Positions 1-7,612 of a DNA stretch of 64,000 nucleotides are shown one piece after another. The stretch's first letter is position 1; each line of letters opens with the position of its first letter. Source of the DNA: Pseudomaricurvus hydrocarbonicus (GTDB lineage Bacteria; Pseudomonadota; Gammaproteobacteria; Pseudomonadales; Cellvibrionaceae); NCBI RefSeq assembly GCF_011602365.1, contig NZ_JAAONZ010000017.1, forward strand, positions 62,001 through 126,000, in the 5' to 3' direction. The notes below the pieces were generated by a model. That model was not told the DNA's origin. It saw nothing but the letters and a program-made list of their open reading frames with translations, and did not search any database. The position numbers and the translations under genes were made by a program.

Positions 1-1423
1 CACCCAGCTGCCGGAGGGCATCAAAACATCCAGCGAGATTCCCTCGGGCCATAAAGTTGCCCGCAAGGCCATCGCCTGCGGCGACCCGGTGCACCGCTAC
101 AATCAGGTGATCGGTTACGCCAGCGAAGACATCCCAGCCGGCGCACACGTGCACATACACAACGTGGCCATGGGGCAGGTCGAGCTCGACTACGCCTTCT
201 GCCGCGATGCCAAACCGACGGAGATGATCACCCAACCTCGCACCTTTAATGGCATCCGCCGCGCCGATGGCCGCGTCGCCACGCGCAACTATATTGCGGT
301 CATATCCAGCGTCAACTGCTCGGCCACAGCGGTCAAAATGATTGGCGACCACTACCGCAACGCGCTGCAGGATTTCCCCAACGTCGACGGTGTACTGACC
401 CTGACTCACAAGAGTGGCTGCGGTCTCGATCACCCTCTGGAAGGCATCAACTCCCTCAAACGCGCCCTGTCCGGCTATGTGCGCCACCCCAACATCGCCC
501 ACGCCGTGGTGGTGGGGCTCGGCTGTGAAATTGCCAACCTGGGCGATGTGCTGGGCGGCGCACCCGGCGATTCCTTTTCCATCCAGACCGAAGGCGGCAC
601 CCAAAAACTGGTGGACAAGGTCATCGCCCGCATTGATGAACTCCTGCCCGGCGTCAACGCGGTTGAGCGCGAGCCGATTCCGCTGTCCGAGCTGAAGCTG
701 GCCATGCAGTGTGGCGGCTCTTCGGGTATTTCCGGCATCAGCTGCAACCCGGCCCTCGGTTACGCCGTGGACCTGCTGGTGCGCCACGGCGGCACCGCCA
801 TTCTGTCGGAAACCACCGAATGCTATGGCGCTGAGCACCTGCTGACCGCTCGCGCCAGCAGCGAAGCAGTGGGGCGCCAGTTGCTGGAACGCATCCAATG
901 GTGGGAAGACTTCACCGCCAAAAGCAATATGGTGATCAACAACAACCCATCGCCGGGCAACAAGGCCGGCGGCCTGACCACCATCATCGAAAAATCCCTC
1001 GGCTCCATCGCCAAGGCTGGCACCACCAACCTCAACGCGGTGTACCAATATGCGCAACCGGTAGAGGCCGGTAAAGGCCTGGTGTTTATGGACGCGCCGG
1101 CTTTCGACCCGGTGGGCGCCACCGCCCAGGTCGCCGGCGGCGCCAACGTCATGGTGTTCACCACCGACCGCGGCTCGGCCTTTGGCTGCAAGCCGGCACC
1201 GTCCATTAAGCTGGCCGGCAGCAGCTCGCTGTTTGAGCGCATGCCCGACGACATGGACATCAATGCCGGCACCATCCTCGACGGCAGCGAGTCCGTCGAA
1301 GAGGTCGGCCGCCAGATCTTCGAGCGCATTATCGAAGTCGCCTCGGGCGATCATTCCAAAAGTGAGGCCATGGGTTACGGCGAGGAAGAGTTCTGTCCCT
1401 GGGACATGGGCGTCATGCTGTAA
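1..1423 (+). CDS. uxaA: Altronate dehydratase (UxaA family), 5' end outside window
   Basis: Dehydrates D-altronate to 2-keto-3-deoxygluconate in galacturonate catabolism (cytoplasmic, family knowledge). The reading frame is open from base 2, so the start codon lies left of the window. About 474 codons are present against a usual ~500. The N-terminal SAF-like part is visible (EIPSGHKVA, then GYASEDIPAGAHVHIHN), followed by the GIRRADGRVATRNYIAV signature around residue 85, a THKSGCG motif, and the QCGGSSGISGISCNPALG motif that opens the C-terminal domain. It ends with FCPWDMGVML, a family-like C-terminus. A GTG at 89 would give a shorter protein but would cut the SAF domain, so it is rejected as the start. 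The related galactarate dehydratase is the main alternative. The stop codon lies inside a 19-bp tandem duplication. Confidence 0.85.
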   Translation, partial: TQLPEGIKTSSEIPSGHKVARKAIACGDPVHRYNQVIGYASEDIPAGAHVHIHNVAMGQVELDYAFCRDAKPTEMITQPRTFNGIRRADGRVATRNYIAVISSVNCSATAVKMIGDHYRNALQDFPNVDGVLTLTHKSGCGLDHPLEGINSLKRALSGYVRHPNIAHAVVVGLGCEIANLGDVLGGAPGDSFSIQTEGGTQKLVDKVIARIDELLPGVNAVEREPIPLSELKLAMQCGGSSGISGISCNPALGYAVDLLVRHGGTAILSETTECYGAEHLLTARASSEAVGRQLLERIQWWEDFTAKSNMVINNNPSPGNKAGGLTTIIEKSLGSIAKAGTTNLNAVYQYAQPVEAGKGLVFMDAPAFDPVGATAQVAGGANVMVFTTDRGSAFGCKPAPSIKLAGSSSLFERMPDDMDINAGTILDGSESVEEVGRQIFERIIEVASGDHSKSEAMGYGEEEFCPWDMGVML

Positions 1424-1448
1424 CATAAACGTCATGCTGTAACATAAA
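1411..1448 (+). repeat. 19-bp perfect tandem duplication across the uxaA stop
   Basis: Two identical 19-base copies (1411–1429 and 1430–1448) contain the last codons and the TAA of uxaA. The first copy supplies the real stop, and the second is a non-coding copy of the gene end. Confidence 0.95.
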
Positions 1449-1487
1449 CCACCGAGGGGTCGCCTGCTCCTCCCTGTGACCGCATCA

Positions 1488-1511
1488 GACCGGCCTCATA
1501 TGAGGCCGGTC
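1488..1511. terminator. 24-bp perfect palindrome after uxaA
   Basis: Arms GACCGGCCTCAT and ATGAGGCCGGTC form a perfect dyad 65 bp after the uxaA stop. No U-run follows, so it could be a terminator-like hairpin, an RNA 3'-end stabiliser or a protein site. Confidence 0.45.
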
Positions 1512-1583
1512 GCAATTAGAGTTGGCCTTGCCGCGGCTTGCGTTTATATTAGCCTGACACTCAAAACCTCTCAGGAAACCCCA

Positions 1584-2060
1584 ATGCCAGGCACCGAACG
1601 TTCACTCACCATGCGCTTTTTAGCAGAACCCAAAGACGTCAATTTTGGTGGCAAGGTCCATGGTGGCGCCGCCATGAAATGGATCGACCTGGCAGCCTAC
1701 GGCTGTGCCGCCGCCTGGAGCGGAAAATACTGCATCACCGCCTACGTGGGCGGCATGCGTTTTGTGCAGCCGGTACTGGTGGGCAACATGGTCGAAGTGG
1801 AGGCCAAGGTCATCTACACTGGCCGCACGTCCATGCATTTGGGCATTGAAGTCCGGGCCGGCGACCCCACCAGCAGCGAAAAACACTTAACCACCCACTG
1901 TGTAGCGATCATGGTTGCGGTCGACGACAAAGGCAAACCGGTGCCCGTCCCCGAGTGGGTGCCGGTCACCGAGAACGACATTTTCATGCGCGATTCGGCC
2001 ATCCGCTTGATGCGCATGCGGGAAAAAATCACCGAAGAAATGAGCGCTCATCTCAGCTAG
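1584..2060 (+). CDS. Acyl-CoA thioesterase, hotdog fold (YciA/COG1607 type)
   Basis: Predicted to hydrolyse acyl-CoA thioesters in the cytoplasm. The 158-residue protein is a single hotdog domain. It has the family-like stretch DVNFGGKVHGGAAMKWID at residues ~18–35, in which the Asn/Gly-x-HGG segment lines the active site, followed by ITAYVGGMRFVQPVLVGN. ATG 1584 is chosen because AGGAA lies about 8 bases upstream. An upstream GTG/TTG extension to 1476 would add a non-conserved tail, and ATG 1611 would cut the conserved start. It stands alone between uxaA and the cbp genes. The substrate chain length cannot be told from sequence. Confidence 0.85.
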   Translation: MPGTERSLTMRFLAEPKDVNFGGKVHGGAAMKWIDLAAYGCAAAWSGKYCITAYVGGMRFVQPVLVGNMVEVEAKVIYTGRTSMHLGIEVRAGDPTSSEKHLTTHCVAIMVAVDDKGKPVPVPEWVPVTENDIFMRDSAIRLMRMREKITEEMSAHLS

Positions 2061-2092
2061 TTTCTAGTTTCTAGTTTCTAGTTTCTAGTTTC
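2058..2092 (+). repeat. Five perfect heptads (TAGTTTC) starting at a stop codon
   Basis: The 7-bp unit TAGTTTC is repeated five times. The first TAG is the thioesterase stop codon. The reverse complement of the same heptad recurs, degenerate, at 19764–19798 after another gene. Confidence 0.95.
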
Positions 2093-2118
2093 TCAAGACG
2101 TTACTAGCGCTTGCCGTA

Positions 2119-2436
2119 TTAGTCCATAAAACGACGCAGTTGACTGCGGTAGCGCTCATTTTCCCGCAGCAAAGACTCCTTTTGCTGCATCAACTCAATC
2201 ACCAGCGACACCGCCACCCAGTCAATCTCCAGGTCCTGGTGCAAGCGCACGGCTTTTTTGATCCAGTGCACACTGGTGGTATCAAACACCCACTCCGACG
2301 ATGTTGCACCGGTGAGCGGTTTGGCGATGCCGTGCTCCACAATGTCGACAATGACTCTACGCTCGATGCGCTCCAGCTGGCACAACTCATTGAAAGTTAA
2401 TTCACGGACCGGAATGCTGAATACTGTTTCTGTCAT
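2119..2436 (-). CDS. cbpM: Chaperone modulatory protein CbpM
   Basis: Small MerR-like protein that binds the J-domain of CbpA and inhibits its co-chaperone and DNA-binding activity (known for the family). From ATG 2436 it has 105 residues. The N-terminal half resembles a MerR helix-turn-helix (LTFNELCQLERIERRVIVDIVEHG), and the end is a helix rich in Gln/Arg/Glu. The start at 2436 overlaps the cbpA stop as ATGA, which implies translational coupling, and GGAG lies 9 bases upstream. An ATG at 2451 is in frame but has poorer spacing. It forms an operon with cbpA. Confidence 0.88.
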   Translation of the reverse strand: MTETVFSIPVRELTFNELCQLERIERRVIVDIVEHGIAKPLTGATSSEWVFDTTSVHWIKKAVRLHQDLEIDWVAVSLVIELMQQKESLLRENERYRSQLRRFMD

Positions 2437-3392
2437 GTTTTTGAACTCCATTCCGCCCTGGGGTCAAAGCTGGCGGTTTCCGAGAGCTGTTGCCACAGCT
2501 GGCGGCCTTTTTCATTCGCGGCCGGCGGCATGACGATTTTAATCACCGCGTAAAGGTCACCGGTTCTGTCAGTGCCCTTGATTTTTAACCCCTTGCCTTT
2601 CACGCGCAGCTTATGACCGGACTGACTGTCGGGCTTGACCGTCAATTTAATGCTCCCCTCCAGCGTTGGCACCGTCACCTTGCTCCCCAAAGCCGCCTCC
2701 CAGGGTGCGACCGGCAACGTAATCACCAGGTTGTGCCCCTGCACATCAAACAGCGGATGAGGCACGAGCCGAATATGCAAATACAAATCACCGGGGCTGC
2801 CCGCCCCCACGGCGGGCTCACCCTGTCCCTTCACGCGAATGCGCTCACCTTCAGTGACCCCCTTGGGGATCGTGACCCGCAAATGTTTTTTAACCGGCTT
2901 CATCTGCCGGCCGTCAAATTCCGTCATCTGGTATTCAACGTTTTTCAGATTGTCTCTGAGGGTATCTTCCAAAAACACCGGCATTTCAATTTCAATGTCG
3001 CGCCCACGGTTGTGCTGCTGGCGGGCACCACCAAAGTCAAAATCCTGTCGGCCACCGCCAAACATGGAGTTAAAAAATTCCGAGAAGTCACTGCCAAATT
3101 GAGCCTCGCCCGCTCTTCGGGAACCGCGAGCCTGCTGCCAGCCAGGCGGTGGTTCAAAGTGGTCACCAGAGCGCTGCCCGTACATTCTCAGCTCATCAAA
3201 TTCGGCCCGGCGCTCAGTATCTTTTAACACCTCATAGGCCTCCACCACTTCTTTGAACTTTTCTTCCGCGCCGCTTTCAGCGTTCATGTCCGGATGATAT
3301 TTTCGTGCGAGCTTACGATACGCGGCTTTGATGTCTTTGATGTCTGCATCGGCCTTGACGCCGAGGACCTTGTAATAATCTTTGAATTGCAT
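2433..3392 (-). CDS. cbpA: Curved DNA-binding protein CbpA (DnaJ-like co-chaperone)
   Basis: DnaK co-chaperone and nucleoid-associated protein. The 319-residue chain opens with a J-domain (FKDYYKVLGV, then RKLARKYHPDMN with the HPD motif near residue 33). A Gly/Phe-rich linker follows (FGGGRQDFDFGG), then the DnaJ C-terminal β-domains (residues ~120–300). There is no Cys-rich zinc domain, which separates CbpA from DnaJ. ATG 3392 has AGGGAGA 5 bases upstream. The in-frame ATG at 3431 would add 13 non-homologous residues. It is co-transcribed with cbpM through a 4-base overlap. Confidence 0.92.
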   Translation of the reverse strand: MQFKDYYKVLGVKADADIKDIKAAYRKLARKYHPDMNAESGAEEKFKEVVEAYEVLKDTERRAEFDELRMYGQRSGDHFEPPPGWQQARGSRRAGEAQFGSDFSEFFNSMFGGGRQDFDFGGARQQHNRGRDIEIEMPVFLEDTLRDNLKNVEYQMTEFDGRQMKPVKKHLRVTIPKGVTEGERIRVKGQGEPAVGAGSPGDLYLHIRLVPHPLFDVQGHNLVITLPVAPWEAALGSKVTVPTLEGSIKLTVKPDSQSGHKLRVKGKGLKIKGTDRTGDLYAVIKIVMPPAANEKGRQLWQQLSETASFDPRAEWSSKT

Positions 3393-3720
3393 AATTCTCC
3401 CTAAACGCAGCAAGGCAGAGTTGACAGACACAGTGCGATGCAGTGATGACGGTTCGATGTGGAACCTACTGCCAGATGAGTTGACATCCAGAACACCGGA
3501 CCCCGCTCAGCCTTCAAAAGTATTGTTCATTTCCTGCGGTTTTTCGAGGGACTATTTTGCAGACCCGTTTTCAGGCGCTGCGATGCCTCACAGCAAAAGT
3601 CGCGATGAATTGACGGCAAGGAAAGGACTTTGGTGCCACCAGGCGCCATAAGACAGCCGCAACACAGCCCCCCGGCATACCCGCCGAGCCCAGCGCGCGC
3701 CGGGCAGCCCCCTCGCCGGT
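3393..3720. other. Intergenic region upstream of cbpA and downstream of dgkA
   Basis: Should carry the leftward cbpA promoter. I found no convincing sigma-32 or sigma-70 pair, terminator or gene in these 328 bases. Confidence 0.5.
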
Positions 3721-4146
3721 TCAGTCCAGCATGTGCAGCAGTGCCGGAGCCACCACCAGCCCCCAGGTCAATCCGGCCACCACCAATGCCATCAACACCG
3801 CCAGCGAGCCAATGTCCTTGGCCTTGCCGCTGAGCTCATGATGCTCGTAGCCGATGCGGTCGATGGCGGCCTCAATGGCCGAATTGAGGGCCTCGACAAT
3901 GAGCACGAGCAACCAGCTGACCAACAACGCCAGTGATTCGTAGCGGTGCAGGGGCAGGGTCACAGCGGGCACCATAAAAATCACCCCCAGCCCCACCTCC
4001 TGACGAAACGCCGCTTCGTCCCGCCATATTTGCTGCCAGCCTTGTATCGAGTTGGTGGTGGCTCTGGTCAGCCGCTGTAACCCCTTGGGGCTGTACTTTT
4101 TCTCAAACACCGGGCTCACCGGGTCCGATTTCACCGCCGACTCCAT
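3721..4146 (-). CDS. dgkA: Diacylglycerol kinase
   Basis: Phosphorylates diacylglycerol to phosphatidic acid in the inner membrane. The 141-residue protein has a soluble N-terminal extension, then the DgkA core with three membrane segments (about residues 55–70, 74–92 and 118–140). The family signature EALNSAIEAAIDRIG corresponds to the catalytic ELLNSAIE motif. It begins 2 bases after the cptA stop codon and is thus the second gene of a cptA–dgkA operon. This fits biochemically: phosphoethanolamine transfer from phosphatidylethanolamine releases diacylglycerol, which DgkA recycles. Confidence 0.93.
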   Translation of the reverse strand: MESAVKSDPVSPVFEKKYSPKGLQRLTRATTNSIQGWQQIWRDEAAFRQEVGLGVIFMVPAVTLPLHRYESLALLVSWLLVLIVEALNSAIEAAIDRIGYEHHELSGKAKDIGSLAVLMALVVAGLTWGLVVAPALLHMLD

Positions 4147-4148
4147 GA

Positions 4149-5873
4149 TTACAGCACCCCCTTGTCATCGGCACGGTTATCGAGCCTGCCCGCCAGGCTT
4201 TCCGGTTCGGCTAATTGGCGGTAATAAGTCAATTTTTGGGGGGACTCGGGGTTACCGATCAACCGCGGCCGCGCTTCAAACGTGTCGGAAATCAGACTGC
4301 GACTGCCGTCCCAGCCCTGAAAACGAATGCCGACCATGTCGGCCAGGGTGTGCATAAAGTCGGAGCTTTGGAACGGGCGGTCGGCGCGCGCTTGCCAGCT
4401 GCCACGGGTGCGCCACTGGGGTGATGTCCAGGCAATGAAAGGGACCGTGTACATGGCTGTCGTCGGAGCGCCTTCATTGCGGCCCGTAAACTGGTGTTCT
4501 GAGTGATCGAAGACCTCTTCCCCGTGATCAGAAAAATACACCAGCAGGGAGCGTTGCCTGGCGCTGTCCAGGGTGTGAATCAATTCCGTCACCACATGAT
4601 CGTTAAACAACACCGCATTGTCATAGCTGTTGTATTCCTCCAGGTTGCGGTCTTCGACCCACTCAGGCACCCCCTGGCGGTCATGAAAAACCCGATAATT
4701 GTCCGGGTAGCGGTAGGAGTATTTTCGGTGCGTTCCCAGCAGGTGGACAAAGATTGCCTGACGCGGGTATGACTGCTGCAAAGTGGCCGCAAAGGGCTGC
4801 AGCACACTGTCGTCGTGCTGGCTGGCATTCTGCTCCCGGTTGTTGTTCAGATACACCTGTTCATCGGCCATCTGTGACAGAGTGGTCAACAAGGTATTGC
4901 GCCGGGTCTGGGTCTGCTGATTGGTGATCCAGGTAATGTGGTAGCCGGCCTGCTTCAACATATTGAGCACATTGGGGCGAGTATAAAAGTCATCCGGGTG
5001 CCGCTGGTCGGCCAGCGATAAAACTTGCTGCAAGGATTCAATCGTATAGGGTCGGGGCGAAATGACATCCGTAAACACCGTCAACTCATTCTTCAACTGT
5101 TCCAGTCCAGGGCTGGTCGCGCGACCATAGCCGTATAAGCTCATGCGCTCCCGGTTGGTGGACTCACCAATCACAATGACCAGCCGCTGCGGCAACCGGG
5201 CGTCGTCCGCCTGAAAGTTTTTCAACGGTGGCAGGCTGGCATTTTCGGCCAGCAGGCTTTCCATGTTCGCCAGGTTAGTGCGGTATTGTTGATAACCCAC
5301 TACCAGTGTCCAGGGCGCAGCTGGCTCCATCCGATGCAACTGATGATACACCGCGGCGTCGAAGTCGTTACCCTTGAAGGCCCAGGTATTGATCAGGGGC
5401 CAGAACACCGTCAGTGACACCAAAGCCACACCGGCACCTCGCTGTTTTGCAGACAGGGTCACCGCTTGCAGCTGGCTCCACAAGTACACCGGGATGGCAA
5501 TAAACACCGCCAGCGCCAGCGGATGCCACCACTGCCAGTACGACTCCAGAAATTCACTGCCCTCCGCCCAGTTGGATTCAAACACAATAAACAGCACACT
5601 TTGGGAAAAGTCCTGGCCGTAAAGCATCCAGTAGCCCAGGTTGAGCAGGGCAGCAGGCAGCAACAGCAAGCCGATCATCGCCCCGATCACCTTGTGGTAT
5701 CGAGGCCACAGCATGAGCGGCAACAACCACAGACTGCTCATCAACAGCGCCTGTCTGAGGCCCACCGTACCGGACATCCCCGATGATAAAATGACCAGCT
5801 GATACATGACGGAAAACGAGGCGACGTAAAGATAACTGGTCAGTAAGGGATGTTTTTTCAAATAAGTTCGCAC
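4149..5873 (-). CDS. cptA: Phosphoethanolamine transferase CptA-like
   Basis: Inner-membrane enzyme with a periplasmic alkaline-phosphatase-like domain that transfers phosphoethanolamine from phosphatidylethanolamine to lipopolysaccharide core. The length (574 aa) matches E. coli CptA (577). Five N-terminal membrane helices (residues ~10–170) are followed by the sulfatase-type domain: GEST with the Zn ligand E237, the nucleophile region RPYTIESLQQ with T277, HLLGTH with H382, and FSDHGEE with D449/H450. GQDFSQSVLF and RMEPAAPW are CptA-like landmarks. The start is GTG 5873 with GGTGG about 7 bases upstream. A perfect PmrA-type box lies 51 bp upstream. The exact acceptor (core heptose or lipid A) is not shown by sequence. 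Confidence 0.88.
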   Translation of the reverse strand: MRTYLKKHPLLTSYLYVASFSVMYQLVILSSGMSGTVGLRQALLMSSLWLLPLMLWPRYHKVIGAMIGLLLLPAALLNLGYWMLYGQDFSQSVLFIVFESNWAEGSEFLESYWQWWHPLALAVFIAIPVYLWSQLQAVTLSAKQRGAGVALVSLTVFWPLINTWAFKGNDFDAAVYHQLHRMEPAAPWTLVVGYQQYRTNLANMESLLAENASLPPLKNFQADDARLPQRLVIVIGESTNRERMSLYGYGRATSPGLEQLKNELTVFTDVISPRPYTIESLQQVLSLADQRHPDDFYTRPNVLNMLKQAGYHITWITNQQTQTRRNTLLTTLSQMADEQVYLNNNREQNASQHDDSVLQPFAATLQQSYPRQAIFVHLLGTHRKYSYRYPDNYRVFHDRQGVPEWVEDRNLEEYNSYDNAVLFNDHVVTELIHTLDSARQRSLLVYFSDHGEEVFDHSEHQFTGRNEGAPTTAMYTVPFIAWTSPQWRTRGSWQARADRPFQSSDFMHTLADMVGIRFQGWDGSRSLISDTFEARPRLIGNPESPQKLTYYRQLAEPESLAGRLDNRADDKGVL

Positions 5874-5908
5874 GGTATGCCACCTTGCCAGATTGAATTA
5901 AGGGGGCA

Positions 5909-5941
5909 TTTATAGAGACCCGAACTTAAGGAATCCTTAAG
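5909..5941 (-). promoter_or_regulatory. PmrA-type box and -10 element for cptA–dgkA
   Basis: CTTAAG-N5-CTTAAG at 5925–5941 is an exact match to the PmrA (BasR) direct-repeat consensus YTTAAK-N5-YTTAAK. Read leftward, it is followed after 10 bases by TATAAA (5914–5909), placing the box at the -35 position of a promoter that would start near 5902, about 30 bases before the cptA start codon. Confidence 0.75.
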
Positions 5942-6074
5942 GAGGCGTTACGCCGTGGGGAAAAGCTGCGGGGCTACCGCTTTTTATGGCTTTCTGTTAA
6001 CCTTTGTTAAGCACTTTCAAATCTAAGAAAGCTGCCTGATATAACTAACATTAAACTTAAGGAAGGAGTTTATT

Positions 6075-6299
6075 ATGTCTGAACAAGGCGTTTCAGAGAA
6101 AAAGATCTTACCGGCATTTCTCATGTGTTTTTTCTTGGGCATGCTGGGCATACACCGTTTCTACGTGGGTAAAATTGGCACCGGAGTGCTGCAGATCCTG
6201 ACCCTGGGTGGTTTGGGTATCTGGGCATTCATTGACCTGATCATTATTGTGGTTGGCTCCTTCAAGGATAAGGAAGGCAACACCTTAACGACCTGGTAA
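6075..6299 (+). CDS. TM2 domain-containing small membrane protein
   Basis: A 74-residue protein made almost entirely of a TM2 domain: two membrane helices joined by the short basic turn (LGMLGIHRFYVGKIGTGVLQ, then LGGLGIWAFIDLIIIV). The function of bacterial TM2 proteins is not established. A strong AAGGAAGGAG ribosome site sits 8 bases upstream of ATG 6075. A hairpin separates it from the DUF898 gene, so expression with the next two genes may be partial. Confidence 0.88.
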   Translation: MSEQGVSEKKILPAFLMCFFLGMLGIHRFYVGKIGTGVLQILTLGGLGIWAFIDLIIIVVGSFKDKEGNTLTTW

Positions 6300-6309
6300 G
6301 CTGAACCCA

Positions 6310-6328
6310 CTGCCCTCAATGAGGGCAG
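6310..6328 (+). terminator. Hairpin between TM2 and DUF898 genes
   Basis: CTGCCCTC-AAT-GAGGGCAG, an 8-bp stem 10 bases after the TM2 stop. There is no clear U-run, so it is an attenuator or weak terminator at best. Confidence 0.4.
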
Positions 6329-6367
6329 CCTCTCCCCTGTGACTGTGATACTTTTTTTGGGTTTCTC

Positions 6368-7612
6368 ATGGACGATAACACCACCAAGACCGAACATTTC
6401 AAATTCAGCGGCTCAGCCGGTGAGTTCTTCGGCATACGCTTTGTCAACGGACTGCTGAACATGATCACCCTGGGCATTTATTCACCCTGGGCTAAAGTTC
6501 GCGAGCTGCAATACTTATACGGCAATACCGAATTGGCCGGCGGTGACTTCCAGTTCACCGCCGACCCCAAGCGCATGCTGGTCAGTCGCCTGATTGCCAT
6601 CGCACTGTTTCTGACCTTTCTGTTTGTGGAAAACTTTCAATCCACAGAAGCTTTCATTGCCTATGCGGTGATGATCATCGCGTTTTTACTTTTCTCGCCG
6701 ATCGTTACTGTGTTTGTGATGTCATTCCGCTTGCGTCATTCACGCTGGCGCGGGATTCACTTCCGTTTTCACAACGATTTCAAAGGGGCGTATCGCGTTT
6801 ACCTGGCCCCGATGTCATTGCTTATTTTGTCTCTGGTGAGCCTGGCGCTACCGTTTAACAGCGAGGCCGTTGAAGATACGTTGGGCATCACCGCGCACGA
6901 ACGTTTTTACGAAGAACAAAAGCAACAGCAAGAGCTGCACAGCGAAGCCCCGCTGTCGGCGGCTAACAGCGATGATCCGTTCGACACCTATGACGACAGC
7001 GCAGAAGAGCCCACCTACATCAACCCTCATTTATTCTGGCCTTCCGGGGTATTGTTGCTGATCTTTTTGGCGTTGATCCCCTATTTTGATTTTATCAATA
7101 TGCGCTTTCTGGTCAGGAATACCCATTTTGGCGCGGCGGCCTGTCGCTATCGCGCCGACTTGCTCGAGTTTTATAAAATTTATGGTCTGCTACTGGCCGG
7201 TTTGGCCTTGGTGGCGCTGTTGTGGACGGGGGTGGCGCTGTCCTACACCAGTTACGGCCTGGCGGTGATGGGATCGATTTTGTTCTGGCCGTTTGCCTCA
7301 GCCTTTATGAACAGCAAGCGCTACAACCTGGTGTTCGGACGCACCACGTTCAAAAATGATGAATTCTACCTGCGGGCCAACGTTCCCTTTTGGAAGGCTT
7401 TTTTCGTGCTGAGCACCAATACCGTTTGTGTCATCCTGTCCTTCGGTATGCTGAAAGCCTGGGCCGACATCAGAACCGTTCGGCTGATTCTGGGGCACAC
7501 CGCGGTGGAGACCGAGCAGTCCCTTGATGACTTTGTGGCGGGCCAACAACAGGAACTGTCGGCCATTGGTGAAGAAATCGCGGATGTGTTTGATCTCGAT
7601 GTCGCCTTCTGA
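6368..7612 (+). CDS. DUF898 (YjgN-type) multi-pass inner-membrane protein
   Basis: A 414-residue protein of the YjgN/DUF898 family. It opens with the family hallmark FKFSGSAGEFFGIRFVNGLLNMITLGIYSPWAKVRE and has about seven hydrophobic segments. The FxGxxxEFFxI…NxLLxxxTLGIYxPWAK module recurs weakly in the second half (NMRFLVRNTHFGAAACRYRADLLEFYKIYG). The 60-residue soluble loop in the middle is acidic (AANSDDPFDTYDDSAEEP). The molecular function is unknown. It overlaps the following M48 protease gene by 14 bases, and this pairing suggests they act together at the membrane. Confidence 0.85.
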   Translation: MDDNTTKTEHFKFSGSAGEFFGIRFVNGLLNMITLGIYSPWAKVRELQYLYGNTELAGGDFQFTADPKRMLVSRLIAIALFLTFLFVENFQSTEAFIAYAVMIIAFLLFSPIVTVFVMSFRLRHSRWRGIHFRFHNDFKGAYRVYLAPMSLLILSLVSLALPFNSEAVEDTLGITAHERFYEEQKQQQELHSEAPLSAANSDDPFDTYDDSAEEPTYINPHLFWPSGVLLLIFLALIPYFDFINMRFLVRNTHFGAAACRYRADLLEFYKIYGLLLAGLALVALLWTGVALSYTSYGLAVMGSILFWPFASAFMNSKRYNLVFGRTTFKNDEFYLRANVPFWKAFFVLSTNTVCVILSFGMLKAWADIRTVRLILGHTAVETEQSLDDFVAGQQQELSAIGEEIADVFDLDVAF

